This document shows positions 26,369-35,692 of a DNA stretch of 64,000 nucleotides, one piece after another; positions within the stretch are counted from its first letter, which is position 1, and each line of letters begins with the position of its first letter. The position numbers were made by a program, and so were the translations under genes. The stretch spans positions 13,808 through 77,807 of the forward strand of contig PBAR01000007.1 of NCBI GenBank assembly GCA_002718285.1, read 5' to 3'. The notes below the pieces were generated by a model. The model was given only the letters and a program-made list of their open reading frames with translations. It was not told the DNA's origin and ran no database searches. This DNA comes from Fidelibacterota bacterium. Its GTDB lineage: Bacteria > Marinisomatota > Marinisomatia > Marinisomatales > UBA1611.

Positions 26369-27108
26369 TGAGGTAAAACTCCACAATCTATATTGATACA
26401 TTGGCCAGTAATTGCAGAAGCTTCATCGGAAGCTAAAAATACACAAACGGAACCAACCTCTTCTTTATTAGGCAATCGACCAAGCGCTGATTGATTTTCT
26501 GCAAAGGTCTCTAAAAAGTTTTTTATATTATCCTTAGCTGGCGAGAAGGGACTATCCAAAGCATCAATTAAACCTTTTGTACTTATCAAAACAGGACAAA
26601 CTGCATTAACACGAATTTGTTTAGGTCCAAGTTCTTTAGATAAAGCTTGAGTGAGACCATTCACGCCAAATTTTGAGGCGCAATACATAGAATTATTTAC
26701 AGTACCTCTTTTCCCCGCAATACTTGATATATTTATAATTGTACCATTTGGCTCTAAATAATTTGCGGCAACCTTACACCCCCAAAAAGTGCCCTTAAGA
26801 TTTACATTAATCATTTCATTAAAAAACGCCTCATCAATATTCTGAATTGGCCTCCACTCAGAAAAACCAGCATTATTTATATATACATGTACATTACCAG
26901 TCCAATCCATAGCAGTTTTAATCAGTTTCTGGTGCCCCATTTCATCCTTAACATCCATAAAGACGAATTTAATATTGCTATCGAACTGATCCTGAATACC
27001 AGTATCGCTACGAGCACCAACAACAACTTTATAGCCACTTTTTAGGAACGAACTAGTTATACCTAATCCAATTCCTCTATTCCCGCCAGTTATAATAGCA
27101 GTTTTCAT
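26365..27108 (-). CDS. Short-chain dehydrogenase/reductase (FabG-like)
   Basis: The 247-residue classical SDR has the TGGNRGIG cofactor loop (residues 7-14), NNAGFSEW, ISSIAGKRG, catalytic YCASK and an INIDCGV tail. It probably oxidises or reduces a sugar or ulosonic acid intermediate with NAD(P). It forms a tandem pair with the next SDR gene (6-base gap) and overlaps the KdsB-like gene by 4 bases, so it likely modifies the sugar that KdsB activates. The decayed plus-strand SDR at 24136-24883 may be a former relative. Confidence 0.82.
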   Translation of the reverse strand: MKTAIITGGNRGIGLGITSSFLKSGYKVVVGARSDTGIQDQFDSNIKFVFMDVKDEMGHQKLIKTAMDWTGNVHVYINNAGFSEWRPIQNIDEAFFNEMINVNLKGTFWGCKVAANYLEPNGTIINISSIAGKRGTVNNSMYCASKFGVNGLTQALSKELGPKQIRVNAVCPVLISTKGLIDALDSPFSPAKDNIKNFLETFAENQSALGRLPNKEEVGSVCVFLASDEASAITGQCINIDCGVLPQ

Positions 27109-27114
27109 TATTAA

Positions 27115-27894
27115 TCAAATGGTCATAGCAGAATATCCACCATCAATAGAAATTTCGGCTCCAGTTACAAATGAAGCTGCATCAGAAGCCAGCCATATAA
27201 CTGCACCAATAAGTTCATTCGGTCTTCCATAACGGTTCATAGGAGTATGCCCAAGAATGGCCTTCTTTCTTTTGTGATCAATGAAGTGCTTTTTATTCCA
27301 TTCATTAGGGAAAAATCCAGGTCGCAAAGCATTTACACGAACACCCTTCGTAGCCCATTCACGAGCAAGATTCTGCGTAAGGTTTTTGATACCAGCTTTG
27401 GCAACTGAATATGTAAATGCTTTCGAAAGAGGAGGACCAGAAGAGGCAGAACTAATGTTAATTATAGACCCACTTCCTTGATTCAACATTTGCTGACCAA
27501 ATACTTGACAAGCAAAAACTGTCCCTTTTAGTTGAACTGCCATAATATTATCCCACTCATCTTCAGTAATTTCCAGGAAAGGTGTCGGTGCGTTAATACC
27601 TGCACCATTAACCAAGATATCAACTTGGCCAAACTCAACCAATACTGTTTCCAAAGAATCTTTAAAATTCTCCTTATGGGTTACATCTATCTCAAACGCC
27701 ATAGCCTTTCCACCATTTTGACAAATATCATTTGCAACAGCTTTAGCAGCTACTATATCAGCATCTAGAAGAACAACTGCAGATCCTGCTTTGGCAAAAC
27801 CTTGAGCCATTTCACTACAAAGGTGGCCACCAGCTCCAACAACAACAACAATTTTGTTACTAAGACCAAATAATTGATTGAGGTAATTGCTCAT
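27115..27894 (-). CDS. Short-chain dehydrogenase/reductase
   Basis: This 259-residue classical SDR has an atypical cofactor loop (VVGAGGHLCSEMA; the Gly-x3-Gly-Ile-Gly pattern is altered). It keeps NGAGINAP, SSASSGPP, catalytic YSVAK and ISIDGGY. It resembles gluconate-5-dehydrogenase or polyol-type SDRs. It is separated by 6 bases from the next SDR (26365-27108), which suggests two sequential redox steps, for example oxidation and re-reduction to invert a centre on a Kdo-like sugar. The substrate is inferred from context only. Confidence 0.8.
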   Translation of the reverse strand: MSNYLNQLFGLSNKIVVVVGAGGHLCSEMAQGFAKAGSAVVLLDADIVAAKAVANDICQNGGKAMAFEIDVTHKENFKDSLETVLVEFGQVDILVNGAGINAPTPFLEITEDEWDNIMAVQLKGTVFACQVFGQQMLNQGSGSIINISSASSGPPLSKAFTYSVAKAGIKNLTQNLAREWATKGVRVNALRPGFFPNEWNKKHFIDHKRKKAILGHTPMNRYGRPNELIGAVIWLASDAASFVTGAEISIDGGYSAMTI

Positions 27895-27946
27895 CTATCT
27901 CAATATAACATTAATTCAATGGATTTTTTCCCTTAACATTTAATAT

Positions 27947-28084
27947 CTACCATAATGGATAAATATCTTTAGAATCATCATCTTTACCATTCTTTTTGAA
28001 TTGTTTCTTCGCAATGAAGTTTCCTATAAATAAAATAAGGAAAAATATTCCTATAGCAAAAAATATTATGACTTTATTATTCAT
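27947..28084 (-). CDS. Tiny single-pass membrane protein
   Basis: The 45-residue product MNNKVIIFFAIGIFFLIL... has one hydrophobic helix (about residues 4-24) and a highly charged tail (KKQFKKNGKDDDSKD). Its ATG overlaps the stop of the SGNH hydrolase gene by four bases (ATGA), strong evidence that it is translated. No family is recognised. It and the 66-residue protein at 29353-29553 flank the SGNH gene next to a carbamoyltransferase, so it may scaffold a membrane modification complex. Confidence 0.6.
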   Translation of the reverse strand: MNNKVIIFFAIGIFFLILFIGNFIAKKQFKKNGKDDDSKDIYPLW

Positions 28085-29238
28085 AATTCATTATCTATTA
28101 ATTGATAGATTGCATTTGCTAATAGCTTGTTCCCTAGCTCCGAAAAATGCATACGATCTGTAAATAAAGAAAAACGTTTTTTGTAATAATCTTCACCATG
28201 ATAATCTGAAAGATATTCTTCAAAAAATGGATTCACATCTAAAAATGATACATTATTATTTTTACAAATGCTCTGGTAATTTTCCTCAATAAGATCTAAA
28301 AATTCAACCCATTTATCAAATCGACCATCCATTTGGAGATCGATATCAGAAAATAATTTTGCATCATTACCGGCTTTTTTATAAACTGGACTTATTGTAT
28401 TTAAAATAAAAAACTTTATTTGATTTTTTTTACAAATCTGAATCATATCATTAACATTATTTTTCCATTCATTTAGCCAAGTTAGATCATCAAGATCCCA
28501 CATAGAAGATTTTTCTTTCTTAACTTCAGACCTTCTATTCTTTTTTTTGTAAAAAGTCTTTCTTACTAGATTAAATCTAAATTGGTATAACTTTTTTTTT
28601 ATTTCGTGAAATATAACACTATAATCCAATAAATCTACAATTTGATTATTATTAATTACATTACTCAAATAATGTACATAAGGGTTATACGGCTGATGTA
28701 TTTTGTATCCAAAAGATTCATAATCATTATAACCACTAAATAATATTATGGCATGTGGTTTATGAGGTAATAATTTATATTTTAATAATAATAATTCATG
28801 GATGGATCTAGCTCCACCTAAACCCGCATTAACACAACGATAGCCTCTAGGTTTAATCAAGGTATCTAATTGAGCGGGATAATGTCTATCGTGGGCACAC
28901 TCAAACCCCGCTGTTGTACTACCTCCAAGACAAAAAATTATTTTATTATTCTTTTTTTCAGTTTCAAGATTATCAGTAAAGAGAAAACCATTTTGATCTG
29001 TCCTCAGATCAACAAAAATAATTTTTCTAGGAGCGTTCAAAGGTGGTTTGTTGGGATTACTATATTTAAGGTTTGGAGACATAGTATATCCAATATTTTT
29101 ATCAAATTTATAACAGGAGAACTTTTTTTTTATTAAATAATAATTCATACCTTTTTTTAATGGATAAACTATAAAAGAAATGATTAGATCGAGGCAGATG
29201 TAGGATAAAAATAAAATACATACGGAATAAATAATCAT
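28081..29238 (-). CDS. Membrane-anchored SGNH/GDSL-type hydrolase or acyltransferase
   Basis: The 385-residue protein has an N-terminal membrane helix (about 1-25) and an SGNH fold. Block I is FCLGGSTTAG with the nucleophile Ser. NAGLGGARS supplies the Gly, LFSGYNDYES the Asn, and FTDRMHFSELG the Asp-His pair. It probably acts outside the inner membrane on the polysaccharide or its lipid carrier as an esterase or acyl-transfer enzyme. The pairing with a carbamoyltransferase and small membrane proteins recurs in surface-glycan loci. It overlaps the 45-residue protein gene by 4 bases. Confidence 0.78.
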   Translation of the reverse strand: MIIYSVCILFLSYICLDLIISFIVYPLKKGMNYYLIKKKFSCYKFDKNIGYTMSPNLKYSNPNKPPLNAPRKIIFVDLRTDQNGFLFTDNLETEKKNNKIIFCLGGSTTAGFECAHDRHYPAQLDTLIKPRGYRCVNAGLGGARSIHELLLLKYKLLPHKPHAIILFSGYNDYESFGYKIHQPYNPYVHYLSNVINNNQIVDLLDYSVIFHEIKKKLYQFRFNLVRKTFYKKKNRRSEVKKEKSSMWDLDDLTWLNEWKNNVNDMIQICKKNQIKFFILNTISPVYKKAGNDAKLFSDIDLQMDGRFDKWVEFLDLIEENYQSICKNNNVSFLDVNPFFEEYLSDYHGEDYYKKRFSLFTDRMHFSELGNKLLANAIYQLIDNEL

Positions 29239-29352
29239 TACCTTAATTTAAATATACTAATCAACAATTTATTTTTATAAACTTTGATTATACTTATCTT
29301 AAATGGTATAAGTAGAGAAATAAAAATCTTTATTTAAAAGTTTTCACAGAAA

Positions 29353-29553
29353 CTATTGTTTATAATTCTCTTTGGTAATTACTTTAGTTGACCTGACATT
29401 CCAATAACTCTTTTTTGAAAGATCCCATTTCATTTCTAGAAATCTTTTCCCAAATAAACTAAATATCAATCTTATTAGTGGAAATATTAATAAAAATAAT
29501 AGGTTAAAAATAACTTGCACGATATATGATACTACTATTAATGCAAATCTCAT
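29353..29553 (-). CDS. Small single-pass membrane protein
   Basis: The 66-residue protein has a long hydrophobic segment (residues about 3-34, probably one or two helices) and then a basic, aromatic tail (KRFLEMKWDLSKKSYWNVR). It lies 52 bases after the carbamoyltransferase gene and 114 bases before the SGNH gene, in the same direction. I do not recognise the family. Position suggests a membrane partner of the carbamoylation module. Confidence 0.55.
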   Translation of the reverse strand: MRFALIVVSYIVQVIFNLLFLLIFPLIRLIFSLFGKRFLEMKWDLSKKSYWNVRSTKVITKENYKQ

Positions 29554-29605
29554 AATTCTTAATATATTATTTTCGGGTTGTAATATTTATAAATATTCTG
29601 AATAA

Positions 29606-31423
29606 TCAATCCAATTCAAATTGACTACGCCAGTCATAGTCTCCAGACAGTGGTTTTTGATCTGATTTATCCAGCAAATAATTGCCCATTATTAGATAAT
29701 CCATCTCTGTACGCATAAAGCAAAGGTAGGCATCCTTTGGAGTACAAACAATCGGTTCACCCCGCACATTAAAAGATGTATTTACAATGACAGGACAACC
29801 ATATTTATTATTGAATTTTGTAAGCATGTTATGATAACGTGGATTTGTGTTTTTATTCACCGATTGAATCCTTGCAGAATAATCCACATGGGTAATTGCT
29901 GGTACTTCTGAACGAACCAAGTTGAGTTTTTCAAGGCCAAAAAAGGAATTTTGTTCTCTTGATATTTCAATCTGTTTATTTTTATTCACATCAGCAACTA
30001 AAAGCATATAAGGACTTTCCCTATCTATTTCAAAGTAATCAGTAATATTTTCTGCTCTCACCGATGGAGCGAATGGACGAAAACTTTCACGAAATTTAAT
30101 TTTTAAATTTATTTTCCTCTGCATTTTTGGAGATCTTGCATCACCAATTATAGTTCGAGATCCTAAAGCTCTGGGGCCAAATTCCATTCGCCCTTGAAAC
30201 CAACCGACCACTTTTTCTTCAGCAATTAAATCTGAAATTTTTTCAGGCAACTCATCATCCTTAAGAGTGTCATAAACATAATCGTTCTTTTTTAGAAATA
30301 ATTCAATGCTATCGTTTTCAAATTCAGGACCAAGGTAGGCACCTTGCATTTTATCAGATTTGTTATTAGCTTTTCTTTGATTATTAAAATATTGATGCCA
30401 TGTAAACATAGCACTACCAATAGCACTACCAGCATCTCCTGCAGCAGGTTGAATCCATATATCATCAAATAAACCAGACCTTAATAATTTTCCATTAGAT
30501 ACACAATTTAAAGCGACACCACCAGCTAGACACAGATATTTCATTCCAGTCTCTTTTTTTACATGCTTTGCTATCTTCAATACGATCTCTTCTGTCACTT
30601 CCTGAATTGAACGGGCTAGATCCATTTCTTTTTGAGTAAGTTCACTTTCTGGCTTACGGGGCGGGCCTCCAAATAGGATGTCAAATCTTGAATTTGTCAT
30701 TGTACTACCAGTACAATAATTAAAATAATCCATATCCATTCTGAAAGATCCATCCTTTTTTACATCAATCAGATTCTCATAAATCAGTTCTTTGTATTTG
30801 GGTTCACCATAAGGAGCTAAGCCCATTACTTTATATTCCCCTGAATTAACCCGAAATCCTGTATAATAAGTAAATGCAGAATATAAAAATCCTAATGAAT
30901 GAGGAAATTGAATATCAGCTAATAGTTCAATTTTGTTGTTTTTACCAATGCCAAAACTCGTTGTAGACCATTCACCTACACCATCCATTGTAATGAAAGC
31001 TGCTTCCGAAAATGGTGATGGGAAAAAAGCAGATGCAGCATGAGATTCATGATGTTTTGAAAAAATGATTTTGGAGTCATAATTGAGTTTATTCCTAATA
31101 ATTTTTTTAATGTGTAATCTGCTCCCCAATTGGTTTCTTAATGCTTTATTAAAAGAAACAACCCCAATAGGAGCAAATGCAATATAAGTACTAATAATCC
31201 GATTAAATTTTAAAATTGGTTTTTCATAATATGAAACATAGTCGATATCACTAATTTTAATTTTGCCTTGTTTTAAACAAAATTTAATAGCATTACTAGG
31301 GAAAGAATTATCATGTTTTTTTCTAGTAAATCTCTCTTCTTGTGCTGCTGCGATAATTTCTCCATCTTTAATTAGGCATGCTGCACTATCATGATAGAAT
31401 GCTGATATTCCGATTATATACAT
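29606..31423 (-). CDS. Carbamoyltransferase, NodU/CmcH family
   Basis: The 605-residue protein matches the O-carbamoyltransferase family throughout. The N-terminal kinase-like domain starts IIGISAFYHDSAACLI (His11, Asp12), with AAQEERFTRKKHD, KHHESHAASAFFPSPF and CLAGGVALNCVSNGK. The C-terminal YrdC-like domain has FGPRALGSRTIIGDAR and PVIVNTSFNVRGEPIV. Such enzymes use carbamoyl phosphate and ATP to form carbamoyl-AMP and carbamoylate a sugar hydroxyl. Length is normal. It follows the HpcH-type aldolase gene by 36 bases and would decorate a sugar of the repeat unit. Confidence 0.93.
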   Translation of the reverse strand: MYIIGISAFYHDSAACLIKDGEIIAAAQEERFTRKKHDNSFPSNAIKFCLKQGKIKISDIDYVSYYEKPILKFNRIISTYIAFAPIGVVSFNKALRNQLGSRLHIKKIIRNKLNYDSKIIFSKHHESHAASAFFPSPFSEAAFITMDGVGEWSTTSFGIGKNNKIELLADIQFPHSLGFLYSAFTYYTGFRVNSGEYKVMGLAPYGEPKYKELIYENLIDVKKDGSFRMDMDYFNYCTGSTMTNSRFDILFGGPPRKPESELTQKEMDLARSIQEVTEEIVLKIAKHVKKETGMKYLCLAGGVALNCVSNGKLLRSGLFDDIWIQPAAGDAGSAIGSAMFTWHQYFNNQRKANNKSDKMQGAYLGPEFENDSIELFLKKNDYVYDTLKDDELPEKISDLIAEEKVVGWFQGRMEFGPRALGSRTIIGDARSPKMQRKINLKIKFRESFRPFAPSVRAENITDYFEIDRESPYMLLVADVNKNKQIEISREQNSFFGLEKLNLVRSEVPAITHVDYSARIQSVNKNTNPRYHNMLTKFNNKYGCPVIVNTSFNVRGEPIVCTPKDAYLCFMRTEMDYLIMGNYLLDKSDQKPLSGDYDWRSQFELD

Positions 31424-31459
31424 TTGGAAAGGTCTTAAATAGCTAGTTCTATTAAATCA

Positions 31460-32254
31460 TTAGCATTGATGATCAAGTAACTCTTTTACTTTTTTTACCC
31501 ATGATGAAAGGACAAAAAGGTCGGATGCTAAAATTACAAATGTGTATCCTAAATCAAAACTATCTTGAATATTTTCCTCAGTTGGTTTTTCAATTTGAGT
31601 TCCACAGCTTCTTCCAAATTTTTCACACGCCTTTATTACTTTATGTGAAGCTTCTATTACTAATTGGTTTGATGTTTCTCCTGGTACGCCTAGGGATCCA
31701 GAAATATCATATGGACCAATCATCACACCATCAATCTCATCAAACTCTAATAATTTTTCGATGTTATTGACTGCTTCAATTGATTCAACCTGAATTATCA
31801 AAGTTGATGATTCATTCCATTTTTTAATGTAACCATCAAAATTTAATCCATAGTTATGGGCTCGATTAACACCATAGCTTCGAGAACCGATTGGAGGAAA
31901 TTTTAAATGTTGAATTATATTTTCAACTTCTTTAGGCGTATTCACCATTTGTACAATTAATCCATCTGCACCTGATTCCAGCAGGGGTTTAATCCAATCA
32001 TTTGAATGAGAAACAGGTCGCGGAAAGCACAGTGTATTATCACCCTGACAAGCAGCAATAATTCGCTGAGCCTGTTCAACAGAAATAGTAGTATGCTCCA
32101 TATCAATACCAATAAAATCAAATCCAGCCTTAGCAAGAATTTCTGTTATTGATGGGTGGGATAGAGATACCCATCCTCCAAAAATTTTTTCTCGATTTTG
32201 AAAACTTTTTTTTAATTCAATCCGTTTTTCGTATAACCGATTCATTCCATCCAA
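31460..32254 (-). CDS. HpcH/HpaI-family aldolase
   Basis: This 264-residue class II aldolase has FGGWVSLSHPSITEILAKAG, GIDMEHTTISVEQA, VQMVNTPKEVENII and GPYDISGSLGVPG. The Glu of VESIEAV and the Asp/Glu of the metal site are visible. Family members split or form 2-keto-3-deoxy acids from pyruvate or oxaloacetate and an aldehyde. Placed between kdsA/CBS and the carbamoyltransferase, it may form an ulosonic acid or recycle one. The product could start at residue 4 (MNRLYEK) instead of 1. A fragment like the C-terminus of such an enzyme lies at 62882-63034. Confidence 0.85.
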   Translation of the reverse strand: MDGMNRLYEKRIELKKSFQNREKIFGGWVSLSHPSITEILAKAGFDFIGIDMEHTTISVEQAQRIIAACQGDNTLCFPRPVSHSNDWIKPLLESGADGLIVQMVNTPKEVENIIQHLKFPPIGSRSYGVNRAHNYGLNFDGYIKKWNESSTLIIQVESIEAVNNIEKLLEFDEIDGVMIGPYDISGSLGVPGETSNQLVIEASHKVIKACEKFGRSCGTQIEKPTEENIQDSFDLGYTFVILASDLFVLSSWVKKVKELLDHQC

Positions 32255-32312
32255 AATAAGTTGTTTCTATTAATTTATGATAGTGTCAAATATATTATTG
32301 ATGAATGAAATT

Positions 32313-32732
32313 TTATCTTTCTAATAATATTTTAATAGCAGGGTGAAGGTGTAGTAAACCCAATAATTTCTGATCTTTATTAACTACTGGTAAATCCCAC
32401 ACATTTTTTTCGCCCATAATTGTTACAGCATTATAAAGTAAATCACTTGCTTTACAACAAATAGGCTCAGTTATAGAATGCAAAGATGCATCATCGACAA
32501 AAAAAGCAGAAAAAGGCTTTTGAACTTTTAGTAATTTCCGTCTGATGTCACCATCAGTAAGAATACCACAAAGTTTATTATTATTATCTACAATGCATAC
32601 GGTGCCTAAACCATAATTTCCCATTTCTTCCAATGCTTCTTTAAATAAAATAGTTTTTTTAATTATAGGGAATTGATCAGGTGTCATCATAACATCTCTA
32701 ACCAATATTCTATTATTTTTCGGGGTGGACAT
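32313..32732 (-). CDS. Stand-alone CBS-domain pair resembling the KdsD C-terminus
   Basis: The 139 residues form two CBS domains: VRDVMMTPDQFPIIKK with LCGILTDGDIRRKLL, then ITEPICCKASDLL with VVNKDQKLLGLLHLHPAI. GILTDGDIRR is the signature of the CBS part of arabinose-5-phosphate isomerase (KdsD), but the SIS domain is absent. It overlaps kdsA by 20 bases, so it belongs to the Kdo pathway by position. It may be a free regulatory module that binds nucleotides and controls an enzyme in trans, or the surviving half of a split kdsD. A downstream in-frame Met at residue 15 is an alternative start. Confidence 0.75.
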   Translation of the reverse strand: MSTPKNNRILVRDVMMTPDQFPIIKKTILFKEALEEMGNYGLGTVCIVDNNNKLCGILTDGDIRRKLLKVQKPFSAFFVDDASLHSITEPICCKASDLLYNAVTIMGEKNVWDLPVVNKDQKLLGLLHLHPAIKILLER

Positions 32733-33603
32733 TATCCTCTCCTAATTTCTCTAATATTTCCAGTCGCTTTTCATGTATGGCTTTCGCTTGGTATAAAATG
32801 TTCTCTAGGTATTGAATATCAAGTACCGTATTAGCATCTGAAAGGGCTTCGGAAGGATTATCATGAACTTCCATAAATAGGGCCTGTATACCAGATGCAG
32901 TTGCAGAGCGAACTAAATATGGGATAAAATTTCTCTCACCACCAGAGATATTACCCATTGATGTAGGCAATTGTACAGAATGGGTAGCATCATAGCATAC
33001 TGGGTAACCAGTTTCAGCCATTATTGGAAGACAACGAGGATCATTAACTAGCATATTATACCCAAAAAAGGTCCCTCGATCAGTCAATATAACTTTATCA
33101 CAGCCAAAAGCTTCAAGCTTTCTAACAGAGTTTTTCATATTCCAAGGACTCATAAATTGACCTTTCTTCAGATGAATTGGTCTTTTGGTTTCTGCGGCAG
33201 CTCTTAGGATAGATGTTTGCCTACAAAGGTAGGCTGGTACTTGAACCAGATCACACACTTCACCAGTAGCAGGGGCCCATGAAGGATCAGAAAAATCTGA
33301 CACCACTGGAGCACCAAATTCATTTCTTATATCAGACAAAATTTTTAATCCATGGTCAACACCAAGTCCATGAAAACTGGTTGGTGATGACCTACAATCT
33401 TTATCATAACATGATTTAAATACCCATGGAATATCTACCCGTTTACAAATTGAACCGATCTCATATGCCATTTTAAATGCATGCTCCCGACTCTCAATTG
33501 CACATGGACCTCCAAAGAACACTAATGGCAATTTATAGCCAATCTTTACTTGATTTACATTTCCATAACCAATCATAAATGATTTATTTATTTGATTTTC
33601 CAC
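32713..33603 (-). CDS. kdsA: 3-deoxy-8-phosphooctulonate (Kdo-8-P) synthase, metal-dependent type
   Basis: The 296-residue synthase has the KdsA features GGPCAIES (Cys34, the metal ligand of class II KdsA), KSCYDKDCRSSP, DATHSVQLP with the metal His, FMEVHDNP with the Glu and SDANTVL with the Asp. It condenses phosphoenolpyruvate with arabinose-5-phosphate. KASFDKANRSS is usual at the substrate site; KSCYDKDCRSS is a variant and may reflect a modified substrate. The start is GTG at 33603, supported by AAAGGT about 8 bases upstream; ATG at residue 10 is possible. The 235 bases upstream (33604-33838) hold no gene and may contain the promoter, but I cannot point to a clear one. Confidence 0.87.
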   Translation of the reverse strand: MENQINKSFMIGYGNVNQVKIGYKLPLVFFGGPCAIESREHAFKMAYEIGSICKRVDIPWVFKSCYDKDCRSSPTSFHGLGVDHGLKILSDIRNEFGAPVVSDFSDPSWAPATGEVCDLVQVPAYLCRQTSILRAAAETKRPIHLKKGQFMSPWNMKNSVRKLEAFGCDKVILTDRGTFFGYNMLVNDPRCLPIMAETGYPVCYDATHSVQLPTSMGNISGGERNFIPYLVRSATASGIQALFMEVHDNPSEALSDANTVLDIQYLENILYQAKAIHEKRLEILEKLGEDNVHPEK

Positions 33604-33838
33604 TACTTACCTTTCAACCTGTTTTAATAAACATATTTATATTAATAATAACTATATAGACCACATTGGTGATAATACTGTTCAAAACACAAATTATTTT
33701 CAAAAAATTTTGCAAGTCATAAATATAGTATAAAGTTTAAATTGTTGTCTAATCATTTAATATAGAAACATATTATTTATAGCCATAATTAATGTTTACA
33801 CAACTTCATTGAACCTTTCATTTTTTCTGCGCTCAAAA

Positions 33839-35680
33839 TTAGTTATAAAATACATTAATGTTGTTATTATCAATTTCTGAAAAATAATTTAATGATACAT
33901 TATTACTAATTGCTTGAAATTTATTTTTTTCTCCCTTTTTCATACTCAATACTGAGTTTACAATATCTATTAATTCGTTAGTATTATAAACGGGTTTTAA
34001 AGGATAATCATACCAAGCAAGCGGATCCAAAAAGATATTATTTTCTGGTACAATTCTAATCAAAGGAACACCTTCAATAATAGTTTCAATAATAGTTACA
34101 GAGCCTCCAGTTGACAACACCATATCTGTATTTGACAACCAGTCTTGTATAATTCCATTCTCCGCATATTCAACATTACGCATGCCAATTAATTCTAAAA
34201 AATATTCTAACGCTTTATAGTCTAGTAAAGGATGTCTCCTTATATAAAAATAATAATTCGGAAAATATTTTGAAATTATTTTCGCTTTATGAATTAGATC
34301 AAATGCTAGATCAATATCAAATGCCAAAGGTAGAAAAAAATTAGGTTTTTTAATATTTAGTCTTTGTCTAGAATGTTTTGCTTTTTTTGGTATAAAGCGC
34401 AAACTAGGACCAGAGACTAATTTATGGTTTGGAAAACCAGCATTTTTTAAAACTTCAGTATATATAGGACCACTGCAAATAATCTTATCTGGGACCGGGT
34501 GAAAAACAGCTTCATTATTTCCTAAAAACATACCTAACTGATTTTCATACCACATACTATGCTGGTATGCTATAACATCCGAATTAGGAAAATAATTTTT
34601 ACAGCCTAGAATAAATAGTTTTTCAATCTTATTATTCTCAAACGGGTAATAAAATCTATCTATATTATAACCTATATCTTTTAATCGCTTTAATAATGGA
34701 TAACATAAGTCTGAGAAAACATCTATTCTAAAACCTTGTTGTAATTGGATTTCGCGAAATATTAGTGTTAAATCTAACTCGCCCAATTTAACATTTTCTA
34801 AAGGATTGATAATCTGTTTTAAACCCAAATATATAGGTTTAAAGTAATCGATTAATTTCAAATAATGATATTGACATAAAAAAGAAATATCCTGTTGCTT
34901 CATCATTAAATATGTTTCGCTAATAGATCCGATATTAAAAAATATTGGCAGTATAATAACTTTAGTCCCTTTTGTTTTAAGTACATCTGGTAAAACTCCA
35001 AAATTTCGATCTTTGTAAATACCATCATTTTTTAAAACACCTTTAGTAATCCAAGACCTAATTATCACATACTTGTGTTTTTTAATATCATTTAAGGGTA
35101 ACTTGTTGAAAATTAAAAATGCTAATATTCGATTATTAAAACTTTGATATAAAAACCTACCCACTCTATAGACATATAATAAAATCAATGAAAATAGATA
35201 TACTGTTCTAGCTATTCTTTTTCCAGGTTTAATAATATAAATATTTTTCTTGGAACATATATTTGAAATACTATCTATTAACGCGCGACTATCCGCAATA
35301 AAAATTAGCCTTATTTCATTGTCACTATTGAAATGGTCATCGATTATCTTTTTTGCGCAAAACAAATATGCAATGTTTAGTTGCAATGGTATTGAAGCTG
35401 AATTTCTTGACGCAATTTCAGATTGCCACCAATGTAAATAATTATTCTCCTCACTCAATTTAGAGAATAAATCTAAGTAGGGTATCTGCATCTTTTTTAT
35501 TTCCTCATTAAACCTACTATATAGATTTAAAACTTTGCACCCATCAGGCATAATTTTATTTAATCGCAGATATGATCTATAATCTTTTGAAAGCAGATAA
35601 CATAAATCATTATTTTTTATAATTAATGGCAATTTTGAAAATGCTTCTTTTTTTTCTAGAAGAATTAGTTCTTTAATCAA
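33839..35680 (-). CDS. Putative surface-carbohydrate glycosyltransferase (large, GT-B-like C-terminus)
   Basis: The protein has 613 residues. The first 150 residues are charged and include LHWWQSEIASRNSASIPL. A membrane helix lies near 160-180 (VYLFSLILLYVYRV). The C-terminal 200 residues include AYQHSMWYENQLG, FYIRRHPLLDY and MVLSTGGSVTIIETIIEGVP, a donor-site-like pattern seen in CDP-glycerol/Kdo-transferase-type GT-B proteins. It resembles the large surface carbohydrate biosynthesis proteins found in Leptospira O-antigen loci. I infer a glycosyltransferase, possibly for an ulosonic acid because kdsA follows it. Specificity is unknown. Confidence 0.55.
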   Translation of the reverse strand: MIKELILLEKKEAFSKLPLIIKNNDLCYLLSKDYRSYLRLNKIMPDGCKVLNLYSRFNEEIKKMQIPYLDLFSKLSEENNYLHWWQSEIASRNSASIPLQLNIAYLFCAKKIIDDHFNSDNEIRLIFIADSRALIDSISNICSKKNIYIIKPGKRIARTVYLFSLILLYVYRVGRFLYQSFNNRILAFLIFNKLPLNDIKKHKYVIIRSWITKGVLKNDGIYKDRNFGVLPDVLKTKGTKVIILPIFFNIGSISETYLMMKQQDISFLCQYHYLKLIDYFKPIYLGLKQIINPLENVKLGELDLTLIFREIQLQQGFRIDVFSDLCYPLLKRLKDIGYNIDRFYYPFENNKIEKLFILGCKNYFPNSDVIAYQHSMWYENQLGMFLGNNEAVFHPVPDKIICSGPIYTEVLKNAGFPNHKLVSGPSLRFIPKKAKHSRQRLNIKKPNFFLPLAFDIDLAFDLIHKAKIISKYFPNYYFYIRRHPLLDYKALEYFLELIGMRNVEYAENGIIQDWLSNTDMVLSTGGSVTIIETIIEGVPLIRIVPENNIFLDPLAWYDYPLKPVYNTNELIDIVNSVLSMKKGEKNKFQAISNNVSLNYFSEIDNNNINVFYN

Positions 35681-35692
35681 ACTTCACCATAG

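Noticed and set aside
25586..26401. KdsB-like gene starting at 26401
   Set aside because: That start lies 36 bases inside the preceding SDR gene; the ATG at 26368 gives an ATGA overlap and the family-typical N-terminus.
33604..33838. Sigma-70 or Bacteroidota-type promoter for kdsA in the 235-base gap
   Set aside because: Several partial matches exist but none with correct spacing and both boxes; in AT-rich DNA they are not convincing.
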